From Desulfovibrio sp. A2 (GTDB taxonomy: Bacteria; Desulfobacterota; Desulfovibrionia; Desulfovibrionales; Desulfovibrionaceae): 64,000 nucleotides of DNA. Positions 35,992 through 45,031 of this stretch are shown here, one piece after another. The DNA lies in contig NZ_AGFG01000044.1 in NCBI RefSeq assembly GCF_000226255.1, positions 1 to 64,000 on the forward strand. Reading direction: 5' to 3'. Made by a program: the position numbers and the translations under genes. The notes below the pieces were generated by a model. That model ran no database searches and was not told the DNA's origin. It was given only the letters and a program-made list of their open reading frames with translations. How positions within the stretch are numbered: position 1 is the stretch's first letter; each line of letters opens with the position of its first letter.

Positions 35992-37417
35992 CCGGGCGTG
36001 CCCCCGGCACGGCGCGGCCGCGCCCTTTCCGGCGCGCGAACCCAGCTCACCCGGCGGCAGCCCCTGGTTTTCACAGCGCGCGTCCGAGCGTGCATCCGGG
36101 GTGTTCCTCGCAGCCGCTCCAGCTGTCCTGCCGCCACGACCAGTGCGGCTGGCGGCGCATGGGGCACCCCCGTGCATCGTGCGGGCGCACAGTGCCGCAT
36201 ACCGGCGCGCCGCCCTCTGCACTGGCTCAACATGCCGCCATTGCTACTGGTATTTTTTTGAAGAAAAATACCCTTTTGCTACGCCATGTTGCACTGGCCG
36301 CATTTGCGCCGCGCGGCATGCCCGCATGCGCATATCCATGTCCATCAATGGATGCGCCATGTTGCAACACACCGCAGCATGCGGAAAAATGCCATGCATC
36401 CGCCGCAAGAGTGCCTTCACAACGCCACACCCCCTTTACAGCAACGCGACACACGGCTACGTTGTAATCACCGGCGGAAAAGATCGACCTAGCCAGTGGG
36501 TCGGCATCCCGCCGGAGTACGCAGCGATGCCGAGGGCGTCGCGAGGTTCGCAACCAGTGCACAGAGCGCTCGCAGCCTGCGCCGGAAGCAGGCGGAGCCC
36601 AGCCGAGCCACGGCACGACGCACGGAACGCGGCTAGGGTGAGCAAGCGAAGAACACCATCGGAGGACTGTTCTGGCAGAGATTTACCCCCATAACGGCAA
36701 AGCGAGTTGCCCCCGATGAATAGGGACACGGAAGATAATCCCTAACAGGCGTGCAGCAGAGATCCCGGCGCAGAGCGCGGAATCTCCCGGATATCCGGAG
36801 CGGCACGCCTTTCCTTTTGCCGTTTTCCGCCCGCCACGCCGCCCGGCGAGCCCCGCCCCACTTCCCGCCGCCCGCGCACCCTGCCCCCAGCCTCCCCGAC
36901 TTCACGACGATCACCCGCCCTGGCCGGGGCTTCCCGCAGCCTCATTCTTTTCCGCCCGCGCGGAGACCTGCCACGCGCCAGCCCGTCCTTTCCCCCGCCT
37001 TCGCGGCGCAACGGCCGCCGCGCCCGCACTTTTCTTCGCCCCCTCCTTGCAGTAAGTACACGCAGACCTTGCCACGCGGCGCGAAAGCGCCTAAATCATA
37101 CCCATACGGTAGGCAATACCCCCACTCGCGTGGGGTATTTCATGCCGTTATCCCGGCGCTGCGCCAGCACCCTGACTGCATGGCGTCACCGGAAATGGCC
37201 GATTCCACGCAGCCATCTTGACGGCCGCCCGCGCCTGGGGCAGTGCAACCCCTTGCGGGGCCGAACTTTTCCGATCGTTTCGTACCGCGTCGCCGCCGCT
37301 GCCGCATGTTCCGGCCAGCCCCGGCGCACCCGCGCAAGCCCGAACAGACGCGCGACCCCATGCCGCGCGCCGCACCCCGCGCCGCCAGACGCGCGCGCAG
37401 CCCACGGAGGTTCCAGC
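35992..37417. other. 1.4-kb gene-poor interval with repeats and hairpins
   Basis: I see no gene I can support. 36230-36480 is AT-richer and contains a perfect inverted repeat GGTATTTTT-N6-AAAAATACC (36249-36272) and a 12-base direct repeat CGCCATGTTGCA (36282-36293 and 36355-36366). 36490-36760 holds several adjacent short hairpins, for example GCCTGC-N7-GCAGGC, and a 12-base palindrome CCGGATATCCGG near 36790. A hairpin AATACCCC/GGGGTATT at 37115-37139 could terminate or attenuate. GGAGG at 37406-37410 serves the next gene. A small RNA or decayed element is possible. Confidence 0.5.
36282..36366 (+). repeat. 12-base direct repeat CGCCATGTTGCA
   Basis: Exact copies lie at 36282-36293 and 36355-36366, 73 bases apart. 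A partial inverted copy (CAACATGCCG) lies at about 36228. They flank the AT-rich hairpin region and could be binding sites of one regulator. Confidence 0.5.
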
Positions 37418-39130
37418 ATGTCCAAGCACGTCGTCGTCATCGGGGCCGTGGCCCTTGGCCCCAAGGCCGCCTGCCGTTTCAAGCGCCTCGAACCCGACGC
37501 CAAGGTCACCATGATCGACCAGTCGCCGCGCATTTCCTACGGCGGCTGCGGCATTCCCTATTTCGTCTCGGGCGAGGTCAACAACATCGACGCGCTGCAG
37601 GCCACCCCCTACAACGTGGTGCGCGACCCCGAATTCTTCCGCGTCAACAAGGACGTGGACGTGCTGACCGAAACCCGCGCCGTGTCCATCGACCGCGCGG
37701 CCAAGACCGTGCTGGTGGAACACCTGCGCACGGGCGAGAAGCAAACCCTTTCCTACGACAAGCTGGTGCTGGCGCTGGGCAGCCGGGCCAACCGGCCGCC
37801 CGTGGAAGGGCTGGACCTCGCGGGCGTGACCGCCGCCACCAATCTGGAAGAGGCGGAATTCATCCGCAATTCCGTGGCGGCGGGCACGGTGAGCAACGCG
37901 GTGATCGTGGGCGGCGGGTTCATCGGCCTGGAAATGGCCGTGGCCCTGGCCGACATGTGGGGCATAGGCGTGACCGTGGTGGAACTGACCGACCGGCTCA
38001 TGCCGGGCTTTCTGTCCTCCACCCTCACCCGCATGGTGCGCCATGACCTGGAGAAGAACGGCGTCACCGTGCTGACCGGCGAAAAGGTGGTGCGGCTGGA
38101 AGGCGAGGACGGCACCGTGGCCCGCGTGGTGACCGACAAGCGCACCATCGACGCGGAACTGGTGATCATGGCCGCCGGGGTGTCGCCCAACACGGCCATC
38201 GCCAAGGCGGCGGGGCTGGACACCGACCCGCGCGGCGCGCTCATCGTCAACGACCGCATGCAGACCAGCGACCCGGACATCTATTCCGGCGGCGACTGCG
38301 TAACCATCCCCAACCTGATCACCGGCAAGCCCGGCTTCTTCCCGCTGGGGTCCATGGCCAACCGCCAGGGCCGCGTGGTGGGCACCAACCTGGCCGGTGG
38401 CGACGCCACCTTCCCCGGCGCGGTGGGCAGCTGGGTGGTGAAGCTGTTCGAGGTCTCGGCCTGCGGCGCGGGTCTGACCATAGAAACCGCCCTGCGCGAA
38501 GGCTTTGACGCCATCAACGTGCATGTGGAGCAGTTCGACCGGGCGCACTTCTATCCGGAAAAGACCATCATGTCGCTGGAACTGGTGGTGGAAAAGCCCA
38601 CCCGCCGGGTTCTGGGCATCCAGGGCGTGTCCACGCTGGGCGACGCGCTCACCGCGCGCATCAACGCCGTGGCCACCCTGCTGGCCGACAAGCCCACCAT
38701 CGAGGACGTCAGCAACGCCGAAATCGTGTATTCGCCCCCGTTCGCCTCGGCCATGGACATCCTGAACGTGGCGGGCAACGTGGCCGAGAACATCCTGGAA
38801 GGCCGCTGCGCCGTCATCGACCCCGAAGAATTCGAGCGACTGTGGAACGAGCGCGCCAGCAACGACACGGTGTGCTTCATCGACACCCGGCTCATCGGCA
38901 ACTCGCAGCCACTGGCCGAAAAGTACCCCGGCCAGTGGAACGCCATCCCCGAAGAGGAAATCCACGACCGCATCGCGGAAATCCCCAAGGACCGCACCGT
39001 GGTGCTGGTGTGCAACACCGGCCTGCGCGCCTACGAATCGCAGCTGATGCTCAAGGAACTGGGCGTCACCAACACCGTCAACGTGCAGGGCGGCATGGTG
39101 GCCATGCACAAGATCGGGGCAGACATCTAG
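37418..39130 (+). CDS. CoA-disulfide reductase/persulfide reductase with C-terminal rhodanese domain
   Basis: The 570-residue flavoprotein has a pyridine nucleotide-disulfide reductase core: FAD fold at the N-terminus, single redox Cys44 in YGGCGIPYF and NAD fold VIVGGGFIGLE. A dimerisation domain and, from about residue 460, a rhodanese domain with active Cys in VLVCNTGLRAYES follow. This fusion is known as CoADR-Rhd or NADH-dependent persulfide/polysulfide reductase; it reduces CoA disulfide, CoA persulfide or sulfur with NAD(P)H in the cytoplasm. The first glycine motif is VIGAVALGPKAA, slightly different from the usual GGxAAG. GGAGG precedes the ATG by seven bases. It is monocistronic with a strong terminator. 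Confidence 0.93.
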   Translation: MSKHVVVIGAVALGPKAACRFKRLEPDAKVTMIDQSPRISYGGCGIPYFVSGEVNNIDALQATPYNVVRDPEFFRVNKDVDVLTETRAVSIDRAAKTVLVEHLRTGEKQTLSYDKLVLALGSRANRPPVEGLDLAGVTAATNLEEAEFIRNSVAAGTVSNAVIVGGGFIGLEMAVALADMWGIGVTVVELTDRLMPGFLSSTLTRMVRHDLEKNGVTVLTGEKVVRLEGEDGTVARVVTDKRTIDAELVIMAAGVSPNTAIAKAAGLDTDPRGALIVNDRMQTSDPDIYSGGDCVTIPNLITGKPGFFPLGSMANRQGRVVGTNLAGGDATFPGAVGSWVVKLFEVSACGAGLTIETALREGFDAINVHVEQFDRAHFYPEKTIMSLELVVEKPTRRVLGIQGVSTLGDALTARINAVATLLADKPTIEDVSNAEIVYSPPFASAMDILNVAGNVAENILEGRCAVIDPEEFERLWNERASNDTVCFIDTRLIGNSQPLAEKYPGQWNAIPEEEIHDRIAEIPKDRTVVLVCNTGLRAYESQLMLKELGVTNTVNVQGGMVAMHKIGADI

Positions 39131-39193
39131 CACGCAGGGTACGGAAGCACTCAAGGCGCGCACCAACCGCCGCATCCATTTCCGCAAAGCAAT

Positions 39194-39235
39194 ACGGCGG
39201 GCAGGAAACACGATTCCTGCCCGCCGTCACTTTTT
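39194..39235 (+). terminator. Terminator after the CoA-disulfide reductase gene
   Basis: A perfect 14-bp stem (ACGGCGGGCAGGAA with its complement) with a 6-base loop is followed by CAC and TTTTT. It also separates the converging permease gene. Confidence 0.92.
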
Positions 39236-39275
39236 CATTCAGGGAGAAATCCTTACAGGGACGCCCTGTTTTTTC

Positions 39276-40175
39276 CTATCCGGGCATCCGTCCCCGGAAC
39301 AGCTGGCGCAGGTCCAGCAGCAACACAAGACCGACCACGATGCACGCGGCCCCGAGAGCCATGGCCGGGGTGATGCGCTCGCCAAGGAACAGCGCGCCCC
39401 AGCCCATGCCGAACACGGGAATGAGCAGGGTGACGGTAAGCGCACGGGCCGGGCCGGTATCCTCCACCAGCCGGAAGTACAGCAGGTAGGCCACGGCCCC
39501 GCAGACCAAGGCCAGGATGGCGATGCACGCCAGCACCAGCGGGGTGAGCAGCGCGGGGTTTTGCACGGCGGGCGCGGGCCACAGGGGCAGCACGGGCAGC
39601 AGGGTCAGCGCCGCGCCGATCTGACTGCCCGCGGCCACCGCGCCGGGGCGAATGCCCGCGCCGTGCAGTTTGATGTACGTGGCGGCAAGGCCATAGCACA
39701 GCGGCGCGGCCAGACCGGCCCCCACGGCCAGCAGCACCTGAGGGGTCGGCCGCACCGGCCCCACCCCCACCATGACGGCCACCCCGGCGATGCCGAGCGC
39801 CAGCCCGGCCATGCGAGCCGGGGTGAACCGCTCGCGCAGCCACACCGCCGCGCAAATGGCCCCGAACAGCGGGGCCGTGGCGTTGAGCACGGCGGAATAG
39901 GCCGCCGGAATGTGCAGCGCGGCGTAGGCGAACAGCGCGAAGGGCACGCCGGAATTCACCGTGCCCACGATGGCGAAGAAGCGCCAGTGAACGCGCAGGC
40001 CAAGGTCCATGCCGGTGGCGCGGAACCAGGCGAACAGGGCCAGGCCCGCCAGCAGCACGCGCAGTTCCGCGGTCAGCAGCGGCCCCAGCGCCGGGGCCAC
40101 CAGCCGCATGAACAGGAACGACGAGCCCCAGATGGCGGCCAGCAGCAACAGACGAAACAGATCGACGGGACGCAT
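39276..40175 (-). CDS. EamA/DMT superfamily permease
   Basis: The 299-residue membrane protein has ten predicted segments in two EamA repeats: LLLAAIWGSSFLFMRL at the start of the first, and AVGAGLAAPLCYGLAATYIK beginning the second. The end of repeat one carries AVLNATAPLFGAI and WLRERFT, and repeat two ends with ALFLGERIT, both EamA hallmarks. It probably exports an amino acid or other metabolite. The start at 40175 has GGGAGGGAAC upstream. It is transcribed away from the Ada-like gene on the same strand. Confidence 0.9.
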   Translation of the reverse strand: MRPVDLFRLLLLAAIWGSSFLFMRLVAPALGPLLTAELRVLLAGLALFAWFRATGMDLGLRVHWRFFAIVGTVNSGVPFALFAYAALHIPAAYSAVLNATAPLFGAICAAVWLRERFTPARMAGLALGIAGVAVMVGVGPVRPTPQVLLAVGAGLAAPLCYGLAATYIKLHGAGIRPGAVAAGSQIGAALTLLPVLPLWPAPAVQNPALLTPLVLACIAILALVCGAVAYLLYFRLVEDTGPARALTVTLLIPVFGMGWGALFLGERITPAMALGAACIVVGLVLLLDLRQLFRGRMPG

Positions 40176-40511
40176 GTTCCCTCCCGATGGAAGACAGGTG
40201 ACCCCGCCCCAATCGAATGGTCGGTCACGACGGGGGGGGGGACGGCACTCCGGCGCGCGTTGCGCCTGCCGGAACTGCCGGTAATGGCGGCATTGGGCAA
40301 TGTAAGGTGGCTGGGTGCGGCGGTCTTGCGCCTTCCCGGTCGTCGTCGCCGAGCCTTCCTTCCGCATGCGGCGGGATGGCCGATGACCTTGCGGCCTCCA
40401 TCCCCTGCCGCTCGTATCGGCCTGATCTGCCTTGCGGTCAGCCTCTGGATGGCGGACGGCGGAGACGGGAGACGCGTCGCTGCGGCAAGGCCGGGAGACG
40501 GTGCGATGCCG
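40176..40511. other. Intergenic region between Ada-like gene and permease
   Basis: No gene is seen. The sequence is GC-rich with a 12-base G-run near 40232-40243. Promoter elements for the minus-strand permease are not obvious. Confidence 0.3.
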
Positions 40512-41450
40512 TCACCCGCCAGGCATTCGGGCGGATTCGCGGCGCAGCAGTTCGGCTTTTCGGTCCAACCCCCAGCGATAGCCGGTGAGCGCGCCGTCGC
40601 GGCCCAGCACGCGGTGGCAGGGCACCACCACGGCCACGGGGTTGCGGGCGCAGGCGCCGGCCACGGCGCGCACGGCCTTTGGCCTGCCAATGCGCGCGGC
40701 AAGCTGGCCGTAGCCCAGGGTGGCGCCGGGCGGCAATTCGCGCAGGGCGCTCCATACCGCGTGCTGGAAGGCGGTGCCGCGCACGTCCAGCGGCAGCGCG
40801 GGATGCGCGCCGCCATGCTCGACGAAGGCCACCACCGTGCCCAGCCACTGCTGCACCTCGCCGCTGGGGGTGTGCAGTTCGGCACGGGGAAAGCGGCGCT
40901 GCAGGCCGGAAAGCAGGGCTTCGCGGTCATCACCGATGTCGATGGCGCACACCCCGTCCTGCGTGGCGGCCATGACCAGCCAGCCCAGCGAGGTTTGCGC
41001 GGCGGCCACGGCCAGATGCTGGCCGGGCGCGCCCTTGCGGTAGCGGGCCGGGGTCATGCCCAGCATGCCGTGCGCATCCTCGTACACCCGGCTCGGCGAG
41101 CCGAACCCGGCCTCGTAGATGGCCTCGGCGACGGGCGTGCCGCGTTCCAGCGCGCCGCGCAGGCGCTGTTCGCGGCAGGCCTGCTGATACTCGCGCGGAG
41201 AGACGCCCACCAGCCGGGTGAACACCCGTTGGAAATGGCTGGGGCTCAAGCCCGCCGCCTCGGCCAGTTCGGCCAGGGGCACCGACTCCGCACGCTCGCG
41301 CAGGGTGACGCAGGCGGCGCGCACCAATGCCAGGCGCGGGTCGTCGGACCGTGGCGCGGGGGCGGGCGCGGTGGGCTTGGTCGCGGCCCCGGTATGGCGG
41401 ATGGGCGTGTCCATGACGGCAACATAGGGCCGCCGCGTTCGCTTTTCCAT
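40512..41450 (-). CDS. ada: Ada-like AraC regulator fused to O6-methylguanine-DNA methyltransferase
   Basis: The 312-residue protein combines an AraC-type DNA-binding domain (about 40-135, LAELAEAAGLSPSHFQRVFT and FGSPSRVYEDAH) with a methyltransferase domain ending in NPVAVVVPCHRVLG. The acceptor Cys removes O6-methylguanine damage. The N-terminal phosphotriester-sensing zinc domain of E. coli Ada is absent, so the way it senses damage must differ. The start is uncertain: 41450 (MEKRTRR) and 41414 (MDTPIRH) are both possible and neither has a good ribosome site. Confidence 0.88.
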   Translation of the reverse strand: MEKRTRRPYVAVMDTPIRHTGAATKPTAPAPAPRSDDPRLALVRAACVTLRERAESVPLAELAEAAGLSPSHFQRVFTRLVGVSPREYQQACREQRLRGALERGTPVAEAIYEAGFGSPSRVYEDAHGMLGMTPARYRKGAPGQHLAVAAAQTSLGWLVMAATQDGVCAIDIGDDREALLSGLQRRFPRAELHTPSGEVQQWLGTVVAFVEHGGAHPALPLDVRGTAFQHAVWSALRELPPGATLGYGQLAARIGRPKAVRAVAGACARNPVAVVVPCHRVLGRDGALTGYRWGLDRKAELLRRESARMPGG

Positions 41451-41637
41451 CCGAATCTTGCGCTGTCCCCCTGCCGGTCCGGAAAAATTTTCGCCCTTCC
41501 CCCCGCTCCATGCCCTCCCCGCGAATCACGGCCCTGCTCGATTGAAGGCGCACCCCCCGGTCGCACTCCCGCGCAGGGTCCATCGTCACGTGGCGCGCCG
41601 CGTGGACGAGGCCATCCGATGCGGGTATGCAGGGTCA

Positions 41638-41675
41638 GGGGTATTGTTCAAGGGGTATCGTTTGGGGATATCGTT
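41638..41675 (+). repeat. Three iteron-like repeats of GGGGTATCGTT type
   Basis: Copies are GGGGTATTGTT (41638-41648), GGGGTATCGTT (41652-41662) and GGGGATATCGTT (41664-41675). They are regularly spaced by 12-14 bases upstream of the small gene at 41805 in the gap 41451-41804, which contains no other gene. They may be protein-binding iterons. Confidence 0.5.
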
Positions 41676-41713
41676 GGGAAGTACCGCAGGCGGGCGCAAC
41701 CTGCGTCCGGACG

Positions 41714-41743
41714 CGACCGATCACGACCGATCACGACCGATCA
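41714..41743 (+). repeat. Tandem decamer CGACCGATCA, three copies
   Basis: Three exact head-to-tail copies followed by a partial fourth (CGACT). The period of ten bases matches one helical turn. It lies 62 bases upstream of the ATG at 41805. Confidence 0.7.
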
Positions 41744-41804
41744 CGACTGGGCATGCGCCGGAACGCCGCCATGGAGGCCGCCGCACGGCGGCCCGGGAGG
41801 CACC

Positions 41805-42068
41805 ATGGAAGACGAGGCTGGATACCTGGCGATGCTGGAACGGCAGATGGACGAGGCCATGGCGCGCCTGGCCGATGCCTGCCGCGACGAACAGGGTTGC
41901 GCCGCCCCGGATGGCGGCGGCGCGAAGGCCAAAGGCGCGAAGCAGGCCGCCCGCGCCGCCTGCGAACAGGCCGAAGAGGCCGCCCGCTCCACCTACGAGC
42001 AAGAATGGTCCAAGGTGTGGGGCGTGGTGCGCCAGCGCAAGCACAAGGGAGGCCGTGGCGGCGGGTAG
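41805..42068 (+). CDS. Small hypothetical Ala-rich helical protein
   Basis: The 87-residue protein has an acidic helical N-terminus (MEDEAGYLAMLERQMDEAMA), a probable coiled or helical middle rich in Ala/Glu, and a basic Lys/Arg/Gly tail (RQRKHKGGRGGG). GGGAGG at 41795-41800 gives a good start. I do not recognise the family. The basic tail could bind nucleic acid. Two sets of short tandem repeats lie upstream. It is followed after 175 bases by the glycosyltransferase gene. Confidence 0.6.
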   Translation: MEDEAGYLAMLERQMDEAMARLADACRDEQGCAAPDGGGAKAKGAKQAARAACEQAEEAARSTYEQEWSKVWGVVRQRKHKGGRGGG

Positions 42069-42243
42069 CCCTGCCCGCGCGCCCATCCCCGGCATCCCGG
42101 CGGCCTGCGCCGCAGGCGGCGCCACCTGGCGCAAGCCCGATCCGGGCGCATCGCGGCAGGAACTGCCGCTTTCCGCTGGCGCAGAACTTGCTTTCTCCGG
42201 CACGGCCCGAAAACCCGCCGCCCGTGCACTCGCCGGAGATGTC

Positions 42244-43875
42244 ATGCATTACAAGTACGTTCCCCCCGGCCTTCAGACGGAACTGGAAGCCCTGACCGTC
42301 GATGACGCCATCGACCATCTGCGCAACCACCTGGGCAACTTCCTGCTGGATACCCCGGTCTGCGTGCACTACCTGAACCGGATGGGAAGCGAGACGGGCG
42401 GGCTGAAGACCCACCGTCAGGTGGCGTGGCTGCACTGGCTGGTGCGTTCCTATGCCCGGCTGGCCCCGTTTGACGAACAGGCCGCGGTGCTGGCCGCGCG
42501 CATAGAAGGCGCGCCCGAAGATTCCCCCCTGCACCGCGCACTGGCCAAGGTGCGTACCCCCGAGGCGCTGGTCAACCGCATCGAACAGACCGTGAACCGC
42601 CCCCCGGACGAAGCCCGGCAGTTGCTGCTGGGGCTGTTCCGCGAATTGCCCTTTTCCGTGGCCCTTGCCGACCGCCTGCTGCACCTTGACCTGAAGCAGG
42701 ACATCACCCCCGGCGAGGGGTGGCACGAATCGCTTCGTTGCCCGCCCCTGCTGCGCGGCATCTTCGACCGCGAGCGGTTCCGGATGTGCATGTTGCACGG
42801 CAACGACGCCATGGCGCTGGACCTGCGCGACCAGACCCGAGAGGCAGGCGCGGGTGATCCCGGCTGGCTGAACTGCGCCGCCGAACTGGCCGTGCGCACC
42901 GGCCACCGGGCCGAAGGCATGGATTTTTACCGGGCCTCGCTGCGGCAAGACCCCACGCAAATACCCGTGGCCCTGCGCCTGCATGAGTTGGAGAACCCCT
43001 TCGCCCCCCAGCCGGATGCGCTGGGCGACGCCTCCGGCCCCATCGCCATCTTTCTGTATTCCTACAACAAGCGCGACCTACTGGAGCAGACGCTGCGCTC
43101 GCTGGCGGCCTCGGACACCGGCAACGCCACCATCACCCTGCTGCTGAACGGCTGCTCCGACGGTTCCTCCGAAATGGCGGCGGGTCTGAACGGCAGCCTG
43201 TTCGGCGGGCGCATGGACATCATCGATCTGCCCGTCAACGTGGGTGCGCCTGCCGCGCGCAACTGGCTGCTGCACACTCCACGCGGGCGTGAGGCTGCCT
43301 ACGTGGCCTTCCTGGATGACGACGTGGAGGTTCCCGCCAACTGGCTGGCCGCGCTGGTTTCCGTGCTGCGGTCCAACCCGCGTGCGGGCGTGGCCGGGGC
43401 CAAGACGGTCTTTCCCGGCGGCCCGCGCCGCTTGCAGTACCTTTACCGCACCGTGTCCGTGGCCCAGCCGGGCCTGCTGCGCATCAGCCTGGACACGCCC
43501 AACTTCAACTACGACGGCGGGTTCTACGATTTCGTGCGGCCCACCGCCAACGTCATGGGTTGCTGCCACGTGTTCACCCGCGCCGCGCTGGACAAGGTGC
43601 GCGACTTCGACATCCGCTTCTCGCCCTCGCAAATGGACGACATCGCCCACGACCTGGACCTGTGCCTGCACGGCTTCGAGGCCGTCTACTGCGGGCTGGT
43701 CACGTGCGTGCACCACCAGATGTCGGGCACCGGCATCGGCAACACGCAGATTGTGCGGCTGGGCAACGTGCTGGGCAACGACGTGAAGTTCTACTACCGC
43801 TTCGCCGAGCACCTGGCCGCGCTGAAGGAACTCACCGCGCGCCACGCGGTGCCCGACCTGCCCCCCGGCGCGTGA
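42244..43875 (+). CDS. Family 2 glycosyltransferase with helical N-terminal extension
   Basis: The 543-residue protein has a helical, TPR-like N-terminal half (about 1-250) without clear enzymatic motifs. A GT-A domain follows, starting at IAIFLYSYNKRDLLEQTLRS. NVGAPAARNWLL and AYVAFLDDDVEVP (the DxD-type metal/nucleotide site) are family 2 signatures, and a later Asp-rich segment (QMDDIAHDLDLC) may supply the catalytic base. It probably adds a sugar to a surface polymer, lipid or protein; donor and acceptor unknown. The start at 42244 has GGAG eight bases upstream; the frame is open upstream but not coding-like. Confidence 0.87.
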   Translation: MHYKYVPPGLQTELEALTVDDAIDHLRNHLGNFLLDTPVCVHYLNRMGSETGGLKTHRQVAWLHWLVRSYARLAPFDEQAAVLAARIEGAPEDSPLHRALAKVRTPEALVNRIEQTVNRPPDEARQLLLGLFRELPFSVALADRLLHLDLKQDITPGEGWHESLRCPPLLRGIFDRERFRMCMLHGNDAMALDLRDQTREAGAGDPGWLNCAAELAVRTGHRAEGMDFYRASLRQDPTQIPVALRLHELENPFAPQPDALGDASGPIAIFLYSYNKRDLLEQTLRSLAASDTGNATITLLLNGCSDGSSEMAAGLNGSLFGGRMDIIDLPVNVGAPAARNWLLHTPRGREAAYVAFLDDDVEVPANWLAALVSVLRSNPRAGVAGAKTVFPGGPRRLQYLYRTVSVAQPGLLRISLDTPNFNYDGGFYDFVRPTANVMGCCHVFTRAALDKVRDFDIRFSPSQMDDIAHDLDLCLHGFEAVYCGLVTCVHHQMSGTGIGNTQIVRLGNVLGNDVKFYYRFAEHLAALKELTARHAVPDLPPGA

Positions 43876-43898
43876 CGCGCCCCCCATCCAACAACGAA

Positions 43899-43928
43899 AG
43901 GACGCCGGGTCTCGCGACCCGGCGTCCT
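43899..43928. terminator. Terminator between converging genes
   Basis: A perfect 13-bp stem (AGGACGCCGGGTC with its complement) with a TCGC loop is followed by GCATTTTC. It serves the glycosyltransferase gene and lies just beyond the potD stop. Confidence 0.88.
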
Positions 43929-43954
43929 GCATTTTCTGCCCTGAAGCTGACGGC

Positions 43955-45031
43955 CTAGCTGCCGGTCTTGAGCATCTCCCAATACTTTTCATACACTTCC
44001 AGCGCGTTGCCCACGCTGTTGGTGAACTCCGCGTTCTTCAGGTCCGCGTCGGTGGGAGAGGTGATGCGGCTCTTGGCCAGATCCGGCGAAAGGATCTTCT
44101 GGGCGCCCACGTTGGGGGTGGAGTAGTTGTATTCCTCCACGCATTCCTTGGCCACGTCGGGCCGCAGCAAAAAGTCGATGAACTTGTGGGCGTTTTCCTT
44201 GTGCTTGGCCCCCACGGGGATGGCCAGGCTGTCCACCCACAGGGGCACGCCTTCCTTGGGGTAGATGTACACCAGGTTCTTGTTCTCGCTGGCGGCGATG
44301 TAGGCGTCTCCGTTCCAGATCAGGCCCGCGGCCACTTCCTCGCTGATGAAGGCCTGCTTGCTGGCGGTCACGTCGAACACGCGCACGGCGGGCAGCAGCT
44401 TCTTCAGCCATTCGTAGGCGGCCTTGATCTCCGCCTCGTTGGTGGAGTTCACCGAATAGCCCAACGCCTTCAGGGCCACGCCCATGGAGTCGCGCTGGTC
44501 GTCGGACAGGATGACCTTGCCCGCGAACTCGGGGCGGTTCAGGTCGTTCCAACTGGTGATGGAGGCCGGGTCCACCACCTTCCTGTTCACCATCAGCCCC
44601 GCAGAACCCCACATGTAGGGCACGGAGTATTCGTTGCCGGGGTCGAACGGCTGGTCCAGCACCTTGGGCGAAAGGTTCTTGAAATTCTTCAGCCTGGTCT
44701 TGTCGATCTTGGCCAACAGCCCGTCGTCGCGCATCATGGAGATGAAGTAGGTGGACGGCACGACCACGTCGTAGCCCACGCCCTTCAGCAGCTTGATCTT
44801 GGCGTACATGGCCTCGTTGGATTCGTAGGTGGTGTACACCACCTTGATGCCCGTCTCCTTGCTGAACCTGTCGAGCACCGACTGGGGCACGTATTCCGAC
44901 CAGTTGTAGACGTGCAGCACCTTTTCTTCCGCCGCCACGGCGGGGCGCGCGAACATCGTCGCCGCCAGCACCGCCAGGGCAAGGCCCACCATCACCAGCG
45001 CGGCGCGGGCCGCGTGCAGCTTCGTGCGCAT
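43955..45031 (-). CDS. potD: Spermidine/putrescine-binding periplasmic protein
   Basis: The 358-residue protein has a signal peptide (hydrophobic 10-25, cleavage near AVAA) and the polyamine-binding family start VLHVYNWSEYVPQSVLDRFS. It continues with ETGIKVVYTTYESNEAMYAK, YDVVVPSTYFISMM and a conserved GLIWNGDAY segment. It captures polyamine for the PotABC importer. The upstream gene potC ends in TGA overlapping an ATG at 45034. The next ATG at 45031 is better spaced from AGGAGG and is used here; the two starts differ by one Met. Confidence 0.94.
   Translation of the reverse strand: MRTKLHAARAALVMVGLALAVLAATMFARPAVAAEEKVLHVYNWSEYVPQSVLDRFSKETGIKVVYTTYESNEAMYAKIKLLKGVGYDVVVPSTYFISMMRDDGLLAKIDKTRLKNFKNLSPKVLDQPFDPGNEYSVPYMWGSAGLMVNRKVVDPASITSWNDLNRPEFAGKVILSDDQRDSMGVALKALGYSVNSTNEAEIKAAYEWLKKLLPAVRVFDVTASKQAFISEEVAAGLIWNGDAYIAASENKNLVYIYPKEGVPLWVDSLAIPVGAKHKENAHKFIDFLLRPDVAKECVEEYNYSTPNVGAQKILSPDLAKSRITSPTDADLKNAEFTNSVGNALEVYEKYWEMLKTGS

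Noticed and set aside
36457..36914. Minus-strand small open frames in the hflX-reductase gap
   Set aside because: Overlapping frames of similar quality exist in several phases, a sign of structured non-coding DNA rather than a protein gene.
41714..41743. CRISPR-like array
   Set aside because: The three CGACCGATCA units are contiguous ten-base repeats without spacers. No other regular repeat-spacer pattern was seen in the window and no cas gene is present.
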